64,000 nucleotides of DNA from MGML01 sp034416335 (GCA_034416335.1 DAOULV010000019.1:1-64000), one strand, 5' to 3'. Positions 1 to 8,196 are shown, counted from the first letter of the stretch. Numbers and translations: made by a program. Notes: generated from the sequence alone by a model not told the origin.

Positions 1-362
1 TACTTCACTCGGAGGTCTGACACCCAGAGAGTATGCTGGAAATACCAGGGAAATTCTATCTGTAGTTGGCCTATAAAATGGGGTAGGGTCAAAACGGGGT
101 CTGGTAGATTACCCATTTCTGCCAAAGCATAATAACCTAGAAGCGCGTCATATCTGTCTTTTAAAGATATTGGTGAGCTTAATTCTTCTACAATGCTTGG
201 CCATTCCATATAAGCGTATTTAAGTACATCAGACAAATCATGCGCTAAACCTGATGCTAGTTCAGCTTGGTTTAACTTTGATGAGTTAAAAACAGGCACA
301 TTACTTGGTGATGTATGGGATAGTTCTTTCAGTTGTGTATTTAATTTTTGCCATCCATTCAT
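1..362 (-). CDS. Hypothetical protein, partial (cut by window edge)
   Basis: An open frame of 120 codons runs from an ATG at 360-362 to the left edge with no stop, so the C-terminus lies outside the window. The product is soluble-looking, rich in Leu, Ser and Asn, and I recognise no domain. The stretch is clearly richer in A and T than the operons further right, with codons such as TTA, AAT and ACA favoured, and it lies just downstream of the 3' end of tRNA-Val, a common landing site for transferred DNA. A -10 box sits 7 nt before the ATG. It could be the edge of an accessory island; function unknown. Confidence 0.5.
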   Translation of the reverse strand, partial: MNGWQKLNTQLKELSHTSPSNVPVFNSSKLNQAELASGLAHDLSDVLKYAYMEWPSIVEELSSPISLKDRYDALLGYYALAEMGNLPDPVLTLPHFIGQLQIEFPWYFQHTLWVSDLRVK

Positions 363-369
363 TACGTTG

Positions 370-399
370 ATTATAACAGACCACTAATAAATACAAGAA
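370..399 (-). promoter_or_regulatory. Putative promoter, possibly leaderless transcript
   Basis: Read on the minus strand there is a TATAAT box at 370-375 and a weak -35 (TTCTTG, 394-399) 18 nt upstream. Only 7 nt separate the -10 from the ATG of the leftmost gene, so transcription would begin at or next to the start codon. The stretch between 400 and 566 holds nothing else that I can identify. Confidence 0.4.
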
Positions 400-566
400 A
401 CGTTTAACAGTTAGGGATACACTAAAAATCAAAGTATTGCTAATTGGTTCAACCTGGTAACATTATTACCGCTGAATCGAGCCTTAATAGAAAGCTACTG
501 AGTTATTATGTGGAGAGTCCGAAGCTGAAAGGTGGTAATGATATTACCTTTTTGCATGATTTTGTA

Positions 567-643
567 TGGTGGGCGATACTGGATTTGAACCAGTGACCTC
601 TGCGATGTCAACGCAGTGCTCTAACCAACTGAGCTAACCGCCC
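567..643 (-). tRNA. tRNA-Val (anticodon GAC)
   Basis: The minus strand folds into a full cloverleaf: acceptor GGGCGGT pairs with ATCGCCC, the D arm has AGCTCAGTTGGTTAGAGC, the anticodon loop is TTGACAT giving GAC, and the T arm has GGTTCAAATCC. The CCA end is encoded (567-569). The gene reads valine GUC/GUU codons. It borders an AT-rich region on its 3' side. Confidence 0.95.
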
Positions 644-746
644 ACGCGGCAGGAATATTCTATCAAATGTCCCTGTTACCGTCAATTCAACGAATATATG
701 TTGCACCTGTTATAGTAATATATTCTTATTGTCCCAGTGTTTCCTC

Positions 747-880
747 GTCATTCCAGCCCGTCGAAGGCGGATAAACTCCGGCTGGAATTCAGTAGGTCTG
801 GATAAACAAATCCTGCAGTTTTTAATGTAGGATATGGCATATCATAAATTCCCTGGATTCCGTATCAAGTACGGAATGAC
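747..880. repeat. Palindromic intergenic repeat (GTCATTCC type)
   Basis: The segment opens with GTCATTCCAGCCCG and closes with TACGGAATGAC, so its ends are inverted copies, and it holds a second inner pair (TTCCAGCC with GGCTGGAA). Shorter relatives occur near 17263 and 27277. It lies between tRNA-Val and the symporter and encodes nothing that I can see. It is a REP/MITE-like intergenic element. Confidence 0.6.
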
Positions 881-918
881 AATAAATTAGTAATGTAAGA
901 CAGGATTAGTGATAACCT

Positions 919-2289
919 TCAATTCTTCCTTATCCTGATTTCCAAGAAACTTACGCTAAAAAGCAGCGCCGCACTGATACCAAGACTGATTACATCCAGG
1001 TATTTTATGTCAAACAACTTGCTGATTAAGGCTGCCGCGCCGCCGCCGATGATCGCCGCTATCGCACCTGCCGGCGTAACCTTAAGCTTCTCCCTGTAAA
1101 AACCTGCCAGCACCGGAATTATCACACCGCCGGTATATACTGTATAGGCGAAAAGTATCGCGTCTACAATATCCTGAAGGTACAGCGCCAGCAGCAATGC
1201 CGCCGCGCCCATCGCCACGATACTCCAGCGTGAAATTACCAGCAGCTTTTGCTTATCAAAGGAAGGTCTCAGTTTACCGACTATATCCACCGAAAGTATT
1301 GTTCCGGCGGTAATCAGCGTCGTATCGGCCGAAGACATAAAAGCGCAGAGAAGCGCCGCCAGGACTATCCCTCCCAGAACCGGCGGCAGTACTTCTCTGA
1401 TTACCACGGGGAATGCCTGTCCGGGTGAAATATCCGGATAGAGAGCGGAAGCGCCCATACCTATCAGCACTATTCCCAGAGCTATCGGTATTATCAGTAA
1501 AGCGGTCCAGAACACCGACTTCCTGGCTGTTTTCACATCCCTGGCGCAGAATAATCGTGAATACATATCCGGTCCGACCACGTATGCCAGCCCGACCACC
1601 AGCAGCAGTTTTACCAGATCATAACCGCCGAAGCCGGGACTCAGGGGAAAACTGAACTGCCCTTCCGGCAGTGAGTTCCTGAGACCGCCGATTCCTCCCG
1701 CTTCGACCAGCACCATTACAGCTCCGATAATGATTCCGGCGAATATTATCAGTGTCTGGATGGAATCGGTACGTATAATTGCATACTGGCCGCCGATTAT
1801 CGTATAGACAACGAACACGACGGCGAAGACGGCTATCCATATCTGGGTACTGCCGATTCCAAGGGCGTCCATTATAGTGCCGGCAGCGATGATTTGAGCC
1901 CCTATAACACCGATCCAGGCTATGACTATAAGAACCGACGCTGTAAAGCCTACACGTGCGTTGTACTGCGTCTCAATCAACTCTGGCAGGGTGTACAGGC
2001 CGAGTTTCCTGACTCTCCCGGCAAGAAATATACCCAGAACAACAAGTCCGACACTCCCCACCAGCAGCCACCAGATACCGGTCAGGCCCTGAATGAAACC
2101 CAGTTTACCGGTAACCATAATAGCCGAACCGCCGATTATTGTTGCCACAAGCGATCCGGTGATAAACAGGGTGGAGCCCTTCCTTCCGGCAACGAAGAAA
2201 TCATCGGCTTCCTTCGCTCGTCTCCGGCTGAAAATCCCAACCGTTATCATCGCGACGAAATATACCGCTATAATTATCGTTTCCAGCAT
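919..2289 (-). CDS. Sodium:solute symporter family protein
   Basis: A 456-residue, very hydrophobic protein with about 12-13 predicted membrane helices, of the sodium:solute symporter (SSS) type. Diagnostic features are the early VGIFSRRRAKEADDFFVAGR segment after helix 1 and the Gly-rich stretch GGSAIMVTGKLG that follows, as in pantothenate, proline and monocarboxylate carriers. It should import an organic solute with Na+ across the inner membrane; the substrate cannot be read from sequence. Length is slightly short for the family (usually 480-550), mainly at the C-terminus. It stands alone, separated from the upstream small gene by a hairpin terminator. The Shine-Dalgarno-like AAGGAG is 14 nt from the ATG, so the start is only probable. 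Confidence 0.85.
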   Translation of the reverse strand: MLETIIIAVYFVAMITVGIFSRRRAKEADDFFVAGRKGSTLFITGSLVATIIGGSAIMVTGKLGFIQGLTGIWWLLVGSVGLVVLGIFLAGRVRKLGLYTLPELIETQYNARVGFTASVLIVIAWIGVIGAQIIAAGTIMDALGIGSTQIWIAVFAVVFVVYTIIGGQYAIIRTDSIQTLIIFAGIIIGAVMVLVEAGGIGGLRNSLPEGQFSFPLSPGFGGYDLVKLLLVVGLAYVVGPDMYSRLFCARDVKTARKSVFWTALLIIPIALGIVLIGMGASALYPDISPGQAFPVVIREVLPPVLGGIVLAALLCAFMSSADTTLITAGTILSVDIVGKLRPSFDKQKLLVISRWSIVAMGAAALLLALYLQDIVDAILFAYTVYTGGVIIPVLAGFYREKLKVTPAGAIAAIIGGGAAALISKLFDIKYLDVISLGISAALLFSVSFLEIRIRKN

Positions 2290-2334
2290 TGGTGAAATTT
2301 GAACTCCTTACCAGTGTTTCTGTAAAAACAAAAC

Positions 2335-2368
2335 AGCCACTGATCTTTGGGTAAAAACCACAGTGGCT
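2335..2368 (-). terminator. Hairpin terminator after the 71-residue protein gene
   Basis: AGCCACTG (2335-2342) and CAGTGGCT (2361-2368) form a perfect 8-bp stem. On the minus strand the stem is followed by GTTTTGTTTTT, the usual layout of an intrinsic terminator. It separates the small gene upstream (2404-2619) from the symporter gene. Confidence 0.6.
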
Positions 2369-2403
2369 TATTATTAAAGTTATCGTGCGTTTACCGTTTA
2401 CTG

Positions 2404-2619
2404 TCAGCGTGTCGGTCGCTGGGTACCCACAACGGATATTTCGATATTCTTACCGCAGTGGGGGCAGGAAATACTGAGAGTAACAAGCTGACTCATCACG
2501 CGCTCGGCAACGGCGGTGACCATGGAGTCGATATTATCAAGACGGTCATCCAGCATATCCAGGTGCTGTTGAAGACGCTGGATATCTTTTGCCATTTCGG
2601 AAACATCGGGTTCAGCCAA
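2404..2619 (-). CDS. Small coiled-coil protein with a CPHC knuckle
   Basis: A 71-residue protein starting at TTG, with GAGGT about 9 nt upstream on the minus strand. Residues 5-40 are heptad-like (repeated Leu and Met spaced with Asp, Glu and Arg) and likely form a helical coiled coil, probably a dimer. Near the C-terminus lies C52-P-H-C55-G-K-N-I, half of a zinc ribbon; with only two Cys, metal binding would need a dimer or a partner. I do not recognise the family. It is a single-gene unit followed by its own terminator. An adaptor or regulatory role is a guess. Confidence 0.6.
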   Translation of the reverse strand: MAEPDVSEMAKDIQRLQQHLDMLDDRLDNIDSMVTAVAERVMSQLVTLSISCPHCGKNIEISVVGTQRPTR

Positions 2620-2735
2620 GAAATAATACCTCGTGAGTGTAAATCGGTTTAATTATATGCGAGTGAGTTAGGTATGTCAAAGAGGGGAAAACTTATAATT
2701 GATATAGTACTATTTACATTTTAGTTAGCCTGGTT

Positions 2736-2883
2736 GTCATTGCGAACCTCGGCGTCAATAGCCAAACCCTTCACCGTCATTGCGAGATTCGCCGTCAATC
2801 CGCCTGAGGCGGAAACCGAAGCAATCTATATCAATACTAGAGATTGCCACGTCGTCCGCCTAAGGCGGACTCCTCGCAATGAC
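2736..2883. repeat. GTCATTGCGAG-type palindromic repeat
   Basis: The element starts with GTCATTGCGA and ends with CTCGCAATGAC, with an inner motif AGATTGCCACGTCGTCC. Degenerate extra half-copies continue to about 2975. At least six further copies occur in this window (17127, 27426, 33177, 34033, 53863, 60789). The whole 2653-3030 stretch holds only this repeat material and no gene. Confidence 0.75.
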
Positions 2884-3031
2884 GAAGGAGGGAAAGGACT
2901 GCCACAGGCTTCGTCCCCGTAATGACGAAGGAGGAAAGGATTGCCAAGGGCTTCACCCTTGCAACGACAGATGTAATAGATTGCTTATTGGTAATCTAAC
3001 CAGAACCGAATAATACCTATCACACTTACCC

Positions 3032-3060
3032 TTGATTTACGAATAGAGTTGGCATATACT
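3032..3060 (+). promoter_or_regulatory. Promoter of the elongation-factor-like gene
   Basis: TTGATT (3032-3037) and TATACT (3055-3060) are separated by 17 nt, a good vegetative promoter. The expected start of RNA is near 3067, giving a leader of about 45 nt with a strong ribosome site (GAGGAGGG) before the ATG at 3113. Confidence 0.55.
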
Positions 3061-3112
3061 GGCATACACCGGAAGACTAACCAGTATCTATTATGGTAGA
3101 GGAGGGATTAAG

Positions 3113-3364
3113 ATGGCTGAAGTAGAGATAGGCAAAGTGTCCGATTTCTTCGCCAGGCCTGTCGTTGCCGGAATCGACCTTTCAGGAACCCTGAAAAAAG
3201 GCGATACTATCCACATCAAGGGCCATACTACGGACATGGTAATGACGGTCGAATCGATGCAGATAGACAATGCGAACGTAGAGGAAGCCAAAGCCGGTTC
3301 GCTGATCGGCGTGAAGGTTACCGACAGGGTAAGGAGAGGAGATACCGTCTACAAGGTTGATTAG
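3113..3364 (+). CDS. Translation elongation factor-like protein (EF-Tu domain II fold)
   Basis: An 83-residue stand-alone beta-barrel of the kind found in domain II of EF-Tu and IF-2. The recognisable core is IGKVSDFFARPVVAGIDLSG, then LKKGDTIHIKGHTT, and the closing segment GSLIGVKVTDRVRRGDTVYK. It lacks any GTPase domain, so it cannot be a translation factor itself. Such mini-proteins are common in anaerobic bacteria and archaea and are often annotated as elongation-factor-like; the true role is unknown, with RNA binding or a barrel scaffold the natural guesses. GAGGAGGG lies just before the ATG. Its stop codon lies within a hairpin shared with the convergent riboflavin operon. Confidence 0.8.
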   Translation: MAEVEIGKVSDFFARPVVAGIDLSGTLKKGDTIHIKGHTTDMVMTVESMQIDNANVEEAKAGSLIGVKVTDRVRRGDTVYKVD

Positions 3365-3380
3365 TCCTTGTGGTATCTCC
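3338..3380. terminator. Hairpin between convergent genes
   Basis: GGAGATACC (3338-3346) pairs with GGTATCTCC (3372-3380), and inside it ACAAGG pairs with CCTTGT. The structure spans the end of the elongation-factor-like gene and the junction with ribH, which converges on it. The T-run afterwards is loose (TTCTCCTTTTC), so it is a plausible but weak terminator. Confidence 0.4.
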
Positions 3381-3402
3381 CGGAACTTCTCCTTTTCTAA
3401 AA

Positions 3403-3870
3403 CTAACCGAGATTTTTCATCAGGTTAGCCATTTCGATGGCATCCACGGCGGCATCAAAGCCCCTGTTCCCGGCCTTGGTACCGGCACGTTCAATAGCCT
3501 GCTCCAGCGTATCCGCGGTGACAACTCCGTAAGTAACAGGCAGGCCCGTCTCAAGGCTGATTTTCGCAATACCTTTTGAAACTTCGGATGCAACGTATTC
3601 GAAGTGAGGTGTCGAACCCCGTACCACCGCCCCCAGGCAGATAACGGCATCGTATTTCTTGCTCTGTGCCAGTTTCCTGGCTACCACCGGAATCTCGAAT
3701 GCTCCCGGTACCCAGGCAACTTCGACATCCTCATCGGCCACGTCATGACGCTTCAACGCATCCTGCGCGCCGGTAAGAAGCTTATTGGTAATAAATTCGT
3801 TGAAACGGGAAACGACAATCCCGAATTTCAGCCCTTTTCCTACCAGAGAGCCTTCGTATAATTTACCCAT
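3403..3870 (-). CDS. ribH: 6,7-dimethyl-8-ribityllumazine synthase
   Basis: RibH condenses 5-amino-6-ribitylamino-uracil with 3,4-dihydroxy-2-butanone 4-phosphate, the penultimate step to riboflavin. At 155 residues it is the normal length. Visible signatures are SRFNEFIT (21-28), the substrate loop WVPGAFEIP (53-61), GAVVRGSTPHFEYV with the catalytic-region H89, and the phosphate-binding AGTKAGNRG near the C-terminus. It is the last gene of the rib operon, 29 nt after ribBA. Proteins of this family assemble into pentamers or 60-mers in the cytoplasm. Confidence 0.97.
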   Translation of the reverse strand: MGKLYEGSLVGKGLKFGIVVSRFNEFITNKLLTGAQDALKRHDVADEDVEVAWVPGAFEIPVVARKLAQSKKYDAVICLGAVVRGSTPHFEYVASEVSKGIAKISLETGLPVTYGVVTADTLEQAIERAGTKAGNRGFDAAVDAIEMANLMKNLG

Positions 3871-3899
3871 GTGTTCCTCCTTGCTGTGAGGTTATTATA

Positions 3900-5114
3900 T
3901 TACTCTTCCAGACCGGGAATTTCCAGCAGATGCCCCATCTTGTTCTTCTTCGTTTCAAGGTAGCCGATATTGTACGGATTCGGAGAGACCACAATCGGTA
4001 CCTGTTCGACCACCTTCAGCCCGTAGCCTTCGAAACCGATTATTTTCTTGGGATTATTTGTCAGGAACCTGATTTCATGCAGACCCAGGTCTACCAGTAT
4101 CTGGGCGCCGATACCGTATTCACGCAGGTCGGGAGCAAACCCCAAGGCGATATTGGCCTCGACCGTATCGAGTCCGTTATCCTGCAAGGCATAAGCGCGA
4201 ATCTTGTTATGGAACCCTATGCCTCTTCCCTCCTGTCTCATGTATAGAATAACTCCGCGCTCTTCGGTACTGATTCTCTGCATGGCAAGCTGAAGCTGTT
4301 CGCCGCAGTCGCAGCGGAGACTGCCCAGCACGTCGCCGGTAAGACATTCGCTGTGGACGCGGACAAGCACCGGTTCTTCGGTTGTGATATCGCCCATCAC
4401 CAGGGCAACATGCTCATTGGGATCGATATCGCTCTTATAGGCGATGGCAGTGAATTCGCCGAATTTTGTCGGAAGTTTGGCTTCGGCCACCCTGTTGACA
4501 AGTTTTTCGTGGCGACGGCGGTAGGCGATAAGGTCGGCTACGCTGATTATCTTGACGCCGAGTTTCTCGGAGATGATTTCAAGCTCCGGCATCCTCGCCA
4601 TCGTGCCGTCTTCATTCATTATCTCGCAGCAGACTCCCGCCGGGTACAACCCTGCCAGTCTTGCCAGATCCACAGTGGCTTCCGTCTGTCCGGCACGCGC
4701 CAGCACTCCACCTTCTTTTGCTCTCAATGGGAACATATGTCCCGGCATGAGTAAATCTTCTGGTTTCGTATTCGGGTCGACCAGCACCTGAACGGTCTTA
4801 GCCCTGTCCGCCGCCGAAATGCCGGTGGTGGTACCATCGCGCGCCTCCACCGCCACCGTAAACGCCGTGCCTAGCACAGCCGTGTTTCTTTCAACCATCA
4901 TCGGTATCTTCAGTTCATTGAGTCGTTCGCCCGTCATCGGCATACATATCAGCCCCCTGCCGTGAACAGCCATAAAGTTTATAGACTCAGCGGTTACCTT
5001 CTCGGCAGCCATTATGAAGTCGCCTTCATTTTCCCTGTCCTCGTCATCGACCACGATAACGAACTTACCGTTTTTTACGTCTTCAATCGCTTCTTCTATT
5101 GTTGCCAGTGCCAT
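3900..5114 (-). CDS. ribBA: Bifunctional 3,4-DHBP synthase / GTP cyclohydrolase II
   Basis: A 404-residue fusion. Residues 1-200 are the dihydroxybutanone-phosphate synthase (acidic motif DDEDRENEGDFIMAAE, later RAGQTEATVDLARLAG and CCEIMNEDGTMAR), making the four-carbon unit from ribulose 5-phosphate. Residues 205-400 are GTP cyclohydrolase II with the zinc site CLTGDVLGSLRCDCGEQ, the GRGIGFHNKIRAYALQ segment and NNPKK, opening GTP. Both active sites look complete. It lies between ribE and ribH with gaps of 25 and 29 nt, clearly one operon. Confidence 0.97.
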   Translation of the reverse strand: MALATIEEAIEDVKNGKFVIVVDDEDRENEGDFIMAAEKVTAESINFMAVHGRGLICMPMTGERLNELKIPMMVERNTAVLGTAFTVAVEARDGTTTGISAADRAKTVQVLVDPNTKPEDLLMPGHMFPLRAKEGGVLARAGQTEATVDLARLAGLYPAGVCCEIMNEDGTMARMPELEIISEKLGVKIISVADLIAYRRRHEKLVNRVAEAKLPTKFGEFTAIAYKSDIDPNEHVALVMGDITTEEPVLVRVHSECLTGDVLGSLRCDCGEQLQLAMQRISTEERGVILYMRQEGRGIGFHNKIRAYALQDNGLDTVEANIALGFAPDLREYGIGAQILVDLGLHEIRFLTNNPKKIIGFEGYGLKVVEQVPIVVSPNPYNIGYLETKKNKMGHLLEIPGLEE

Positions 5115-5139
5115 AATAATCCCTCTTCCATATACCGAA

Positions 5140-5769
5140 TCAGTTGACTAAAAATCCGTGTTCCTCCAGAAAATCGGTGGTAATTCCTTTGTCATGTGAC
5201 TGTGTGAACTGTTCCACATATTTTGCTATGATATCTACCTCAAGGTTTACCGTATCGCCCACCTTACGGTCGCCCAGAATCGTGTTCTGTCGGGTGAATT
5301 CTACTATTGAGACCTGGAAAGCCATTTCGTCTCTTCCCGTCACGGTAAGACTTATACCATCGACACTGATAAAGCCTTTTTCCACCACATACCGCATAAC
5401 CGAAGAAGGAGCTTCCACTCTTACAATCATGGCTTTACCCAGCCATTTCATCGATACTATCTTACCGGTTGCGTCGATATGCCCCTGGACAAGATGACCA
5501 CCCAGAGGTCCGCCGAGGGCAAGGGGGGATTCGACATTAACCCTGTCGCCGACCTTAAGCAGTTCGATGTTGGACCTTTCCGATGTTTCGGGCATCACGT
5601 CGACGGAGAATGAATCGGCGGTCAGTGCGGTAACCGTCAGGCAGACGCCGTTCACGGCAATGCTGTCGCCCAGCTTCAGTCCCGGAGCGACTTTACCGGC
5701 TGAAACAGCCAGTTTACCGCTCCCGACAGATATTACTCTACCTACTTCTTCTACTATTCCGGTAAACAT
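5140..5769 (-). CDS. ribE: Riboflavin synthase, alpha subunit
   Basis: A 209-residue protein made of two similar lumazine-binding beta-barrels. Repeat one begins MFTGIVEEVGRV and contains GDSIAVNGVCLTV; repeat two contains GHLVQGHIDATG and VEKGFISVDGISLTV; the trimer-forming helix with IIAKYVEQF ends the protein. It dismutates two ribityllumazine molecules to riboflavin. It follows ribD after 81 nt and precedes ribBA by 25 nt. Some authors call this gene ribC. Confidence 0.96.
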   Translation of the reverse strand: MFTGIVEEVGRVISVGSGKLAVSAGKVAPGLKLGDSIAVNGVCLTVTALTADSFSVDVMPETSERSNIELLKVGDRVNVESPLALGGPLGGHLVQGHIDATGKIVSMKWLGKAMIVRVEAPSSVMRYVVEKGFISVDGISLTVTGRDEMAFQVSIVEFTRQNTILGDRKVGDTVNLEVDIIAKYVEQFTQSHDKGITTDFLEEHGFLVN

Positions 5770-5850
5770 CCGGTCTCCTTATCCGGAGATGCCGACAGGT
5801 AATCTATTATACTTCAAAATGGAATAATCCTCATCTCCGGGAGCGGTCGG

Positions 5851-6951
5851 TTATCCCCACCTGCCCCCGACATACCCGCTCATCATAATGTCGTCACCGA
5901 ATCTTTCGGTGGTAACACGCTCCAGCCTGACAGCATCGAGCATCTTTTCGACACCTTTACCAGCAACTGCCGCAGCGGCATCCTTTCCCCCGATAACGAC
6001 CGGCGATATAAAAGCGATTACCTTGTCCACCAGCCCCTGGTCGAACAGCGAACCGAGAAGAATACCGCCCCCCTCAACCAGGACGCTGGTAATCTCCCGT
6101 TCTCCAAGACTCTCCATCAGCTTCCTGAGGTCCAGAATCCCGTCCTTTGATGTAAGTTCCAGCAACTCGACTCCAGCCCCTTTAAAAGCCGCTTTCTTCT
6201 CAGGGTCTACCTTTTTATCAATCACCAGAAGGGCTTTCCCCGATTCGTTGAATACCTGGGCTACTGCCGAGGTACGTCCCTTACCGTCAACTATAACCCG
6301 CAACGGCTGCTTCTTTGCTTCACCTCCCTTACCGGCGCACCTGCTGGTAAGGCGCGGATTGTCTTCAATCACGGTATTGGCTCCCGCCATTATGGCATCG
6401 GAAATATACCTCAAGTAGTGAACGTATTTCCTGGATTCTTCGCCGCTTATCCATTGCGAATCGCCGCTTTTCGTGGCTATCTTGCCGTCAAGACTGGCGG
6501 CGAACTTAGCGGTAACGAACGGCATACCCGTGGTTATAAATTTGATATGGGCTTCTATTATCTCACGGGCTTCTTCCTCCAGCTCGCCGACATATGTCTT
6601 GATACCCTCTTTCACAAGCTGCTCTTCCCCCCGCCCTGATACTTTCGGATTGGGGTCTATGGTAGCCATATGGACTTCCGATACTCCGCTCTCTATAATC
6701 GCCCTTGTACAGGGAGGAGTTTTACCCTGGTGACTGCATGGTTCCAGGGTAACATACATCACGGCGTTGCGGGCTTTTTCACCCGCCTGGTTGAGCGCCA
6801 TTATTTCCGCATGTGCGGAGCCGGACGGCTGCGTGTAGCCCTGTCCGACAATTTCACCGTCCCTGACAATGACAGCACCGACCGCCGGGTTAGGACTTGC
6901 CTGCCCCAGCGCCAGTTTTGCCAGTGATAGCGCCTGCTGCATGTACTCCAT
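5851..6951 (-). CDS. ribD: Bifunctional pyrimidine deaminase / reductase
   Basis: A 366-residue fusion that performs steps two and three of riboflavin synthesis. The N-terminal deaminase (1-145) has the cytidine-deaminase zinc site H47-A-E49 and PC72SHQGKTPPC81. The C-terminal reductase (about 150-360) shows TAKFAASLDGKIAT and the late VLVEGGG motif. It is the first gene of the rib operon. No RFN-type riboswitch could be recognised upstream; instead a promoter lies only 9 nt before the ATG. Confidence 0.96.
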   Translation of the reverse strand: MEYMQQALSLAKLALGQASPNPAVGAVIVRDGEIVGQGYTQPSGSAHAEIMALNQAGEKARNAVMYVTLEPCSHQGKTPPCTRAIIESGVSEVHMATIDPNPKVSGRGEEQLVKEGIKTYVGELEEEAREIIEAHIKFITTGMPFVTAKFAASLDGKIATKSGDSQWISGEESRKYVHYLRYISDAIMAGANTVIEDNPRLTSRCAGKGGEAKKQPLRVIVDGKGRTSAVAQVFNESGKALLVIDKKVDPEKKAAFKGAGVELLELTSKDGILDLRKLMESLGEREITSVLVEGGGILLGSLFDQGLVDKVIAFISPVVIGGKDAAAAVAGKGVEKMLDAVRLERVTTERFGDDIMMSGYVGGRWG

Positions 6952-6960
6952 ACTACGGCC

Positions 6961-6990
6961 ATTCTAACACTACGTGAAAAATATGTGCAA
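6961..6990 (-). promoter_or_regulatory. Putative riboflavin operon promoter, leaderless
   Basis: On the minus strand TTGCAC (6985-6990) and TAGAAT (6961-6966) are 18 nt apart, and the ribD ATG follows after 9 nt. If used, the mRNA would have almost no 5' leader, leaving no room for an FMN riboswitch. No Shine-Dalgarno sequence is visible before ribD, in agreement. Confidence 0.45.
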
Positions 6991-7189
6991 CAAAAAACAC
7001 AGGTGAACCAGTAGTCTCGGTATTTATAACCGATTATCCCGCATATTTGCCCTTCTATAGTATTATTCGGCTTGTACTATATAAATACTTTAAATTTACT
7101 CTTAACATTCGCCGGTTGTAATATTCCCATCTGACTGTTGTCCATTTTTTATTGATAAAAGGGGAAATCCTTTGGTTCTGTTTGCATTT

Positions 7190-7400
7190 GGCTGTTTATA
7201 CACACCTTACCCCCTGCCCCCTTTCCGGCCAGAACCATCGATGGCAACCGTAAGACTCTCCTGGCTAGAAAGGGGAGTATGAAAGAGAGAGGGGCTTCGC
7301 CCCTCTCTCAAACTCTTTCCCCCTCAAACAATCGAAATATTTCTGCTGAATACGGCAACTGTTTGAGGGGGATAAAGGGGATGAACCAAAAATCCCAACC
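7190..7400 (+). repeat. Long dispersed repeat, copy A
   Basis: A block of about 210 bp with inner palindromes (GAGGGGCTTCGCCCCTC among them) and the marker CTGCTGAATACGGCAACTG. The same block occurs inverted at 15413-15623 and a 3' part recurs at 33314-33400. It fills most of the 6952-7561 gap, in which I see no gene. The left third resembles the short repeats at 19158 and 20512. Confidence 0.75.
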
Positions 7401-7539
7401 AACGCCGAATATCGCCAATCCTTTCAATACTTGTCAATGGTTACTGCAGGAAAGGAGAAAAAGGGAATAGTCTCTGTTATTAGCCGCGTGCAGATAGAAC
7501 CTTCTATATATCCATCTGGTAAGAGTGGGGGAGATAAAG

Positions 7540-7545
7540 TATAAT
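7540..7545 (+). promoter_or_regulatory. -10 box upstream of lepB
   Basis: TATAAT stands 16 nt before the lepB ATG, so the mRNA would carry only about 10 nt of leader. No good -35 is visible and no ribosome-binding sequence lies in the 12 nt before the ATG. Confidence 0.35.
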
Positions 7546-7561
7546 AAGTGCCAGCGTAAAC

Positions 7562-8140
7562 ATGGAAGAAGAACAACAGAATCCTCACCAGATGAAATCT
7601 TTCATCCGCGAAATTATCACGGTTCTGGTAGTAGCGGCAGTAATAATTCTGGGACTGCAGGCCGTCATCCAGAAATTCGTAGTGGATGGACCGAGTATGA
7701 ATTTCACCCTGCATAACGGTCAACAGGTACTCGTAAACAAGATTGTCTATGTATTTCATGAGCCTGAACGCGGTGATATAATCGTCTTCCATCCTCCTCC
7801 GGAAATCGACGAAGACGATTATATCAAACGTATTATCGGACTGCCGGGTGAAAAAGTTGTTCTTCACAACGGTAAGGTCGCCATTCATAAAGCTGACGGT
7901 TCATTAATCGAGCTCGACGAACCTTACGTTACCAGACCATCCATGAAAGATTATGAAGGGAATATAATACCGGAAGGTGAATACTTCGTGATGGGTGACA
8001 ATCGGGTTAACAGCAGCGATTCAAGAACCGGCTGGACTCTCAGGGAAGAAGATATTATCGGCAAAGCCTGGTTGTCTATCTGGCCCCCCGAAGACTGGGG
8101 AGTCATCGCCGACAACGAATACGAGCAGGAAAAAGGGTAA
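7562..8140 (+). CDS. lepB: Signal peptidase I
   Basis: A 192-residue type I signal peptidase with one N-terminal membrane helix (residues about 17-37) and an extracytoplasmic serine/lysine protease domain. The nucleophile is S45 in VDGPSMNFTL and the general base K89 in YIKRIIGLPG; GEYFVMGDNRVNSSDSR is the conserved box E. It removes signal peptides from exported proteins. The length fits the compact Gram-positive-like class. The stop codon lies in a palindrome shared with the convergent dehydrogenase genes. Confidence 0.95.
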   Translation: MEEEQQNPHQMKSFIREIITVLVVAAVIILGLQAVIQKFVVDGPSMNFTLHNGQQVLVNKIVYVFHEPERGDIIVFHPPPEIDEDDYIKRIIGLPGEKVVLHNGKVAIHKADGSLIELDEPYVTRPSMKDYEGNIIPEGEYFVMGDNRVNSSDSRTGWTLREEDIIGKAWLSIWPPEDWGVIADNEYEQEKG

Positions 8141-8158
8141 CACCGCGGTGTTACCCTT
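8133..8158. terminator. Perfect 26-bp palindrome between lepB and the dehydrogenase operon
   Basis: AAGGGTAACACC and GGTGTTACCCTT pair around a GC centre, spanning the lepB stop codon. On the minus strand it is followed by TTTCC after the stem's own TT, giving a T-run, so it should end the minus-strand operon at 8197-10282; on the plus strand the T-run is poor. Confidence 0.65.
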
Positions 8159-8196
8159 AATGTATTTATCAATTGAATTCCTGTCAGGTATACCGT

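Noticed and set aside
6952..7190. FMN riboswitch before ribD
   Set aside because: No RFN-like conserved blocks could be matched by eye.
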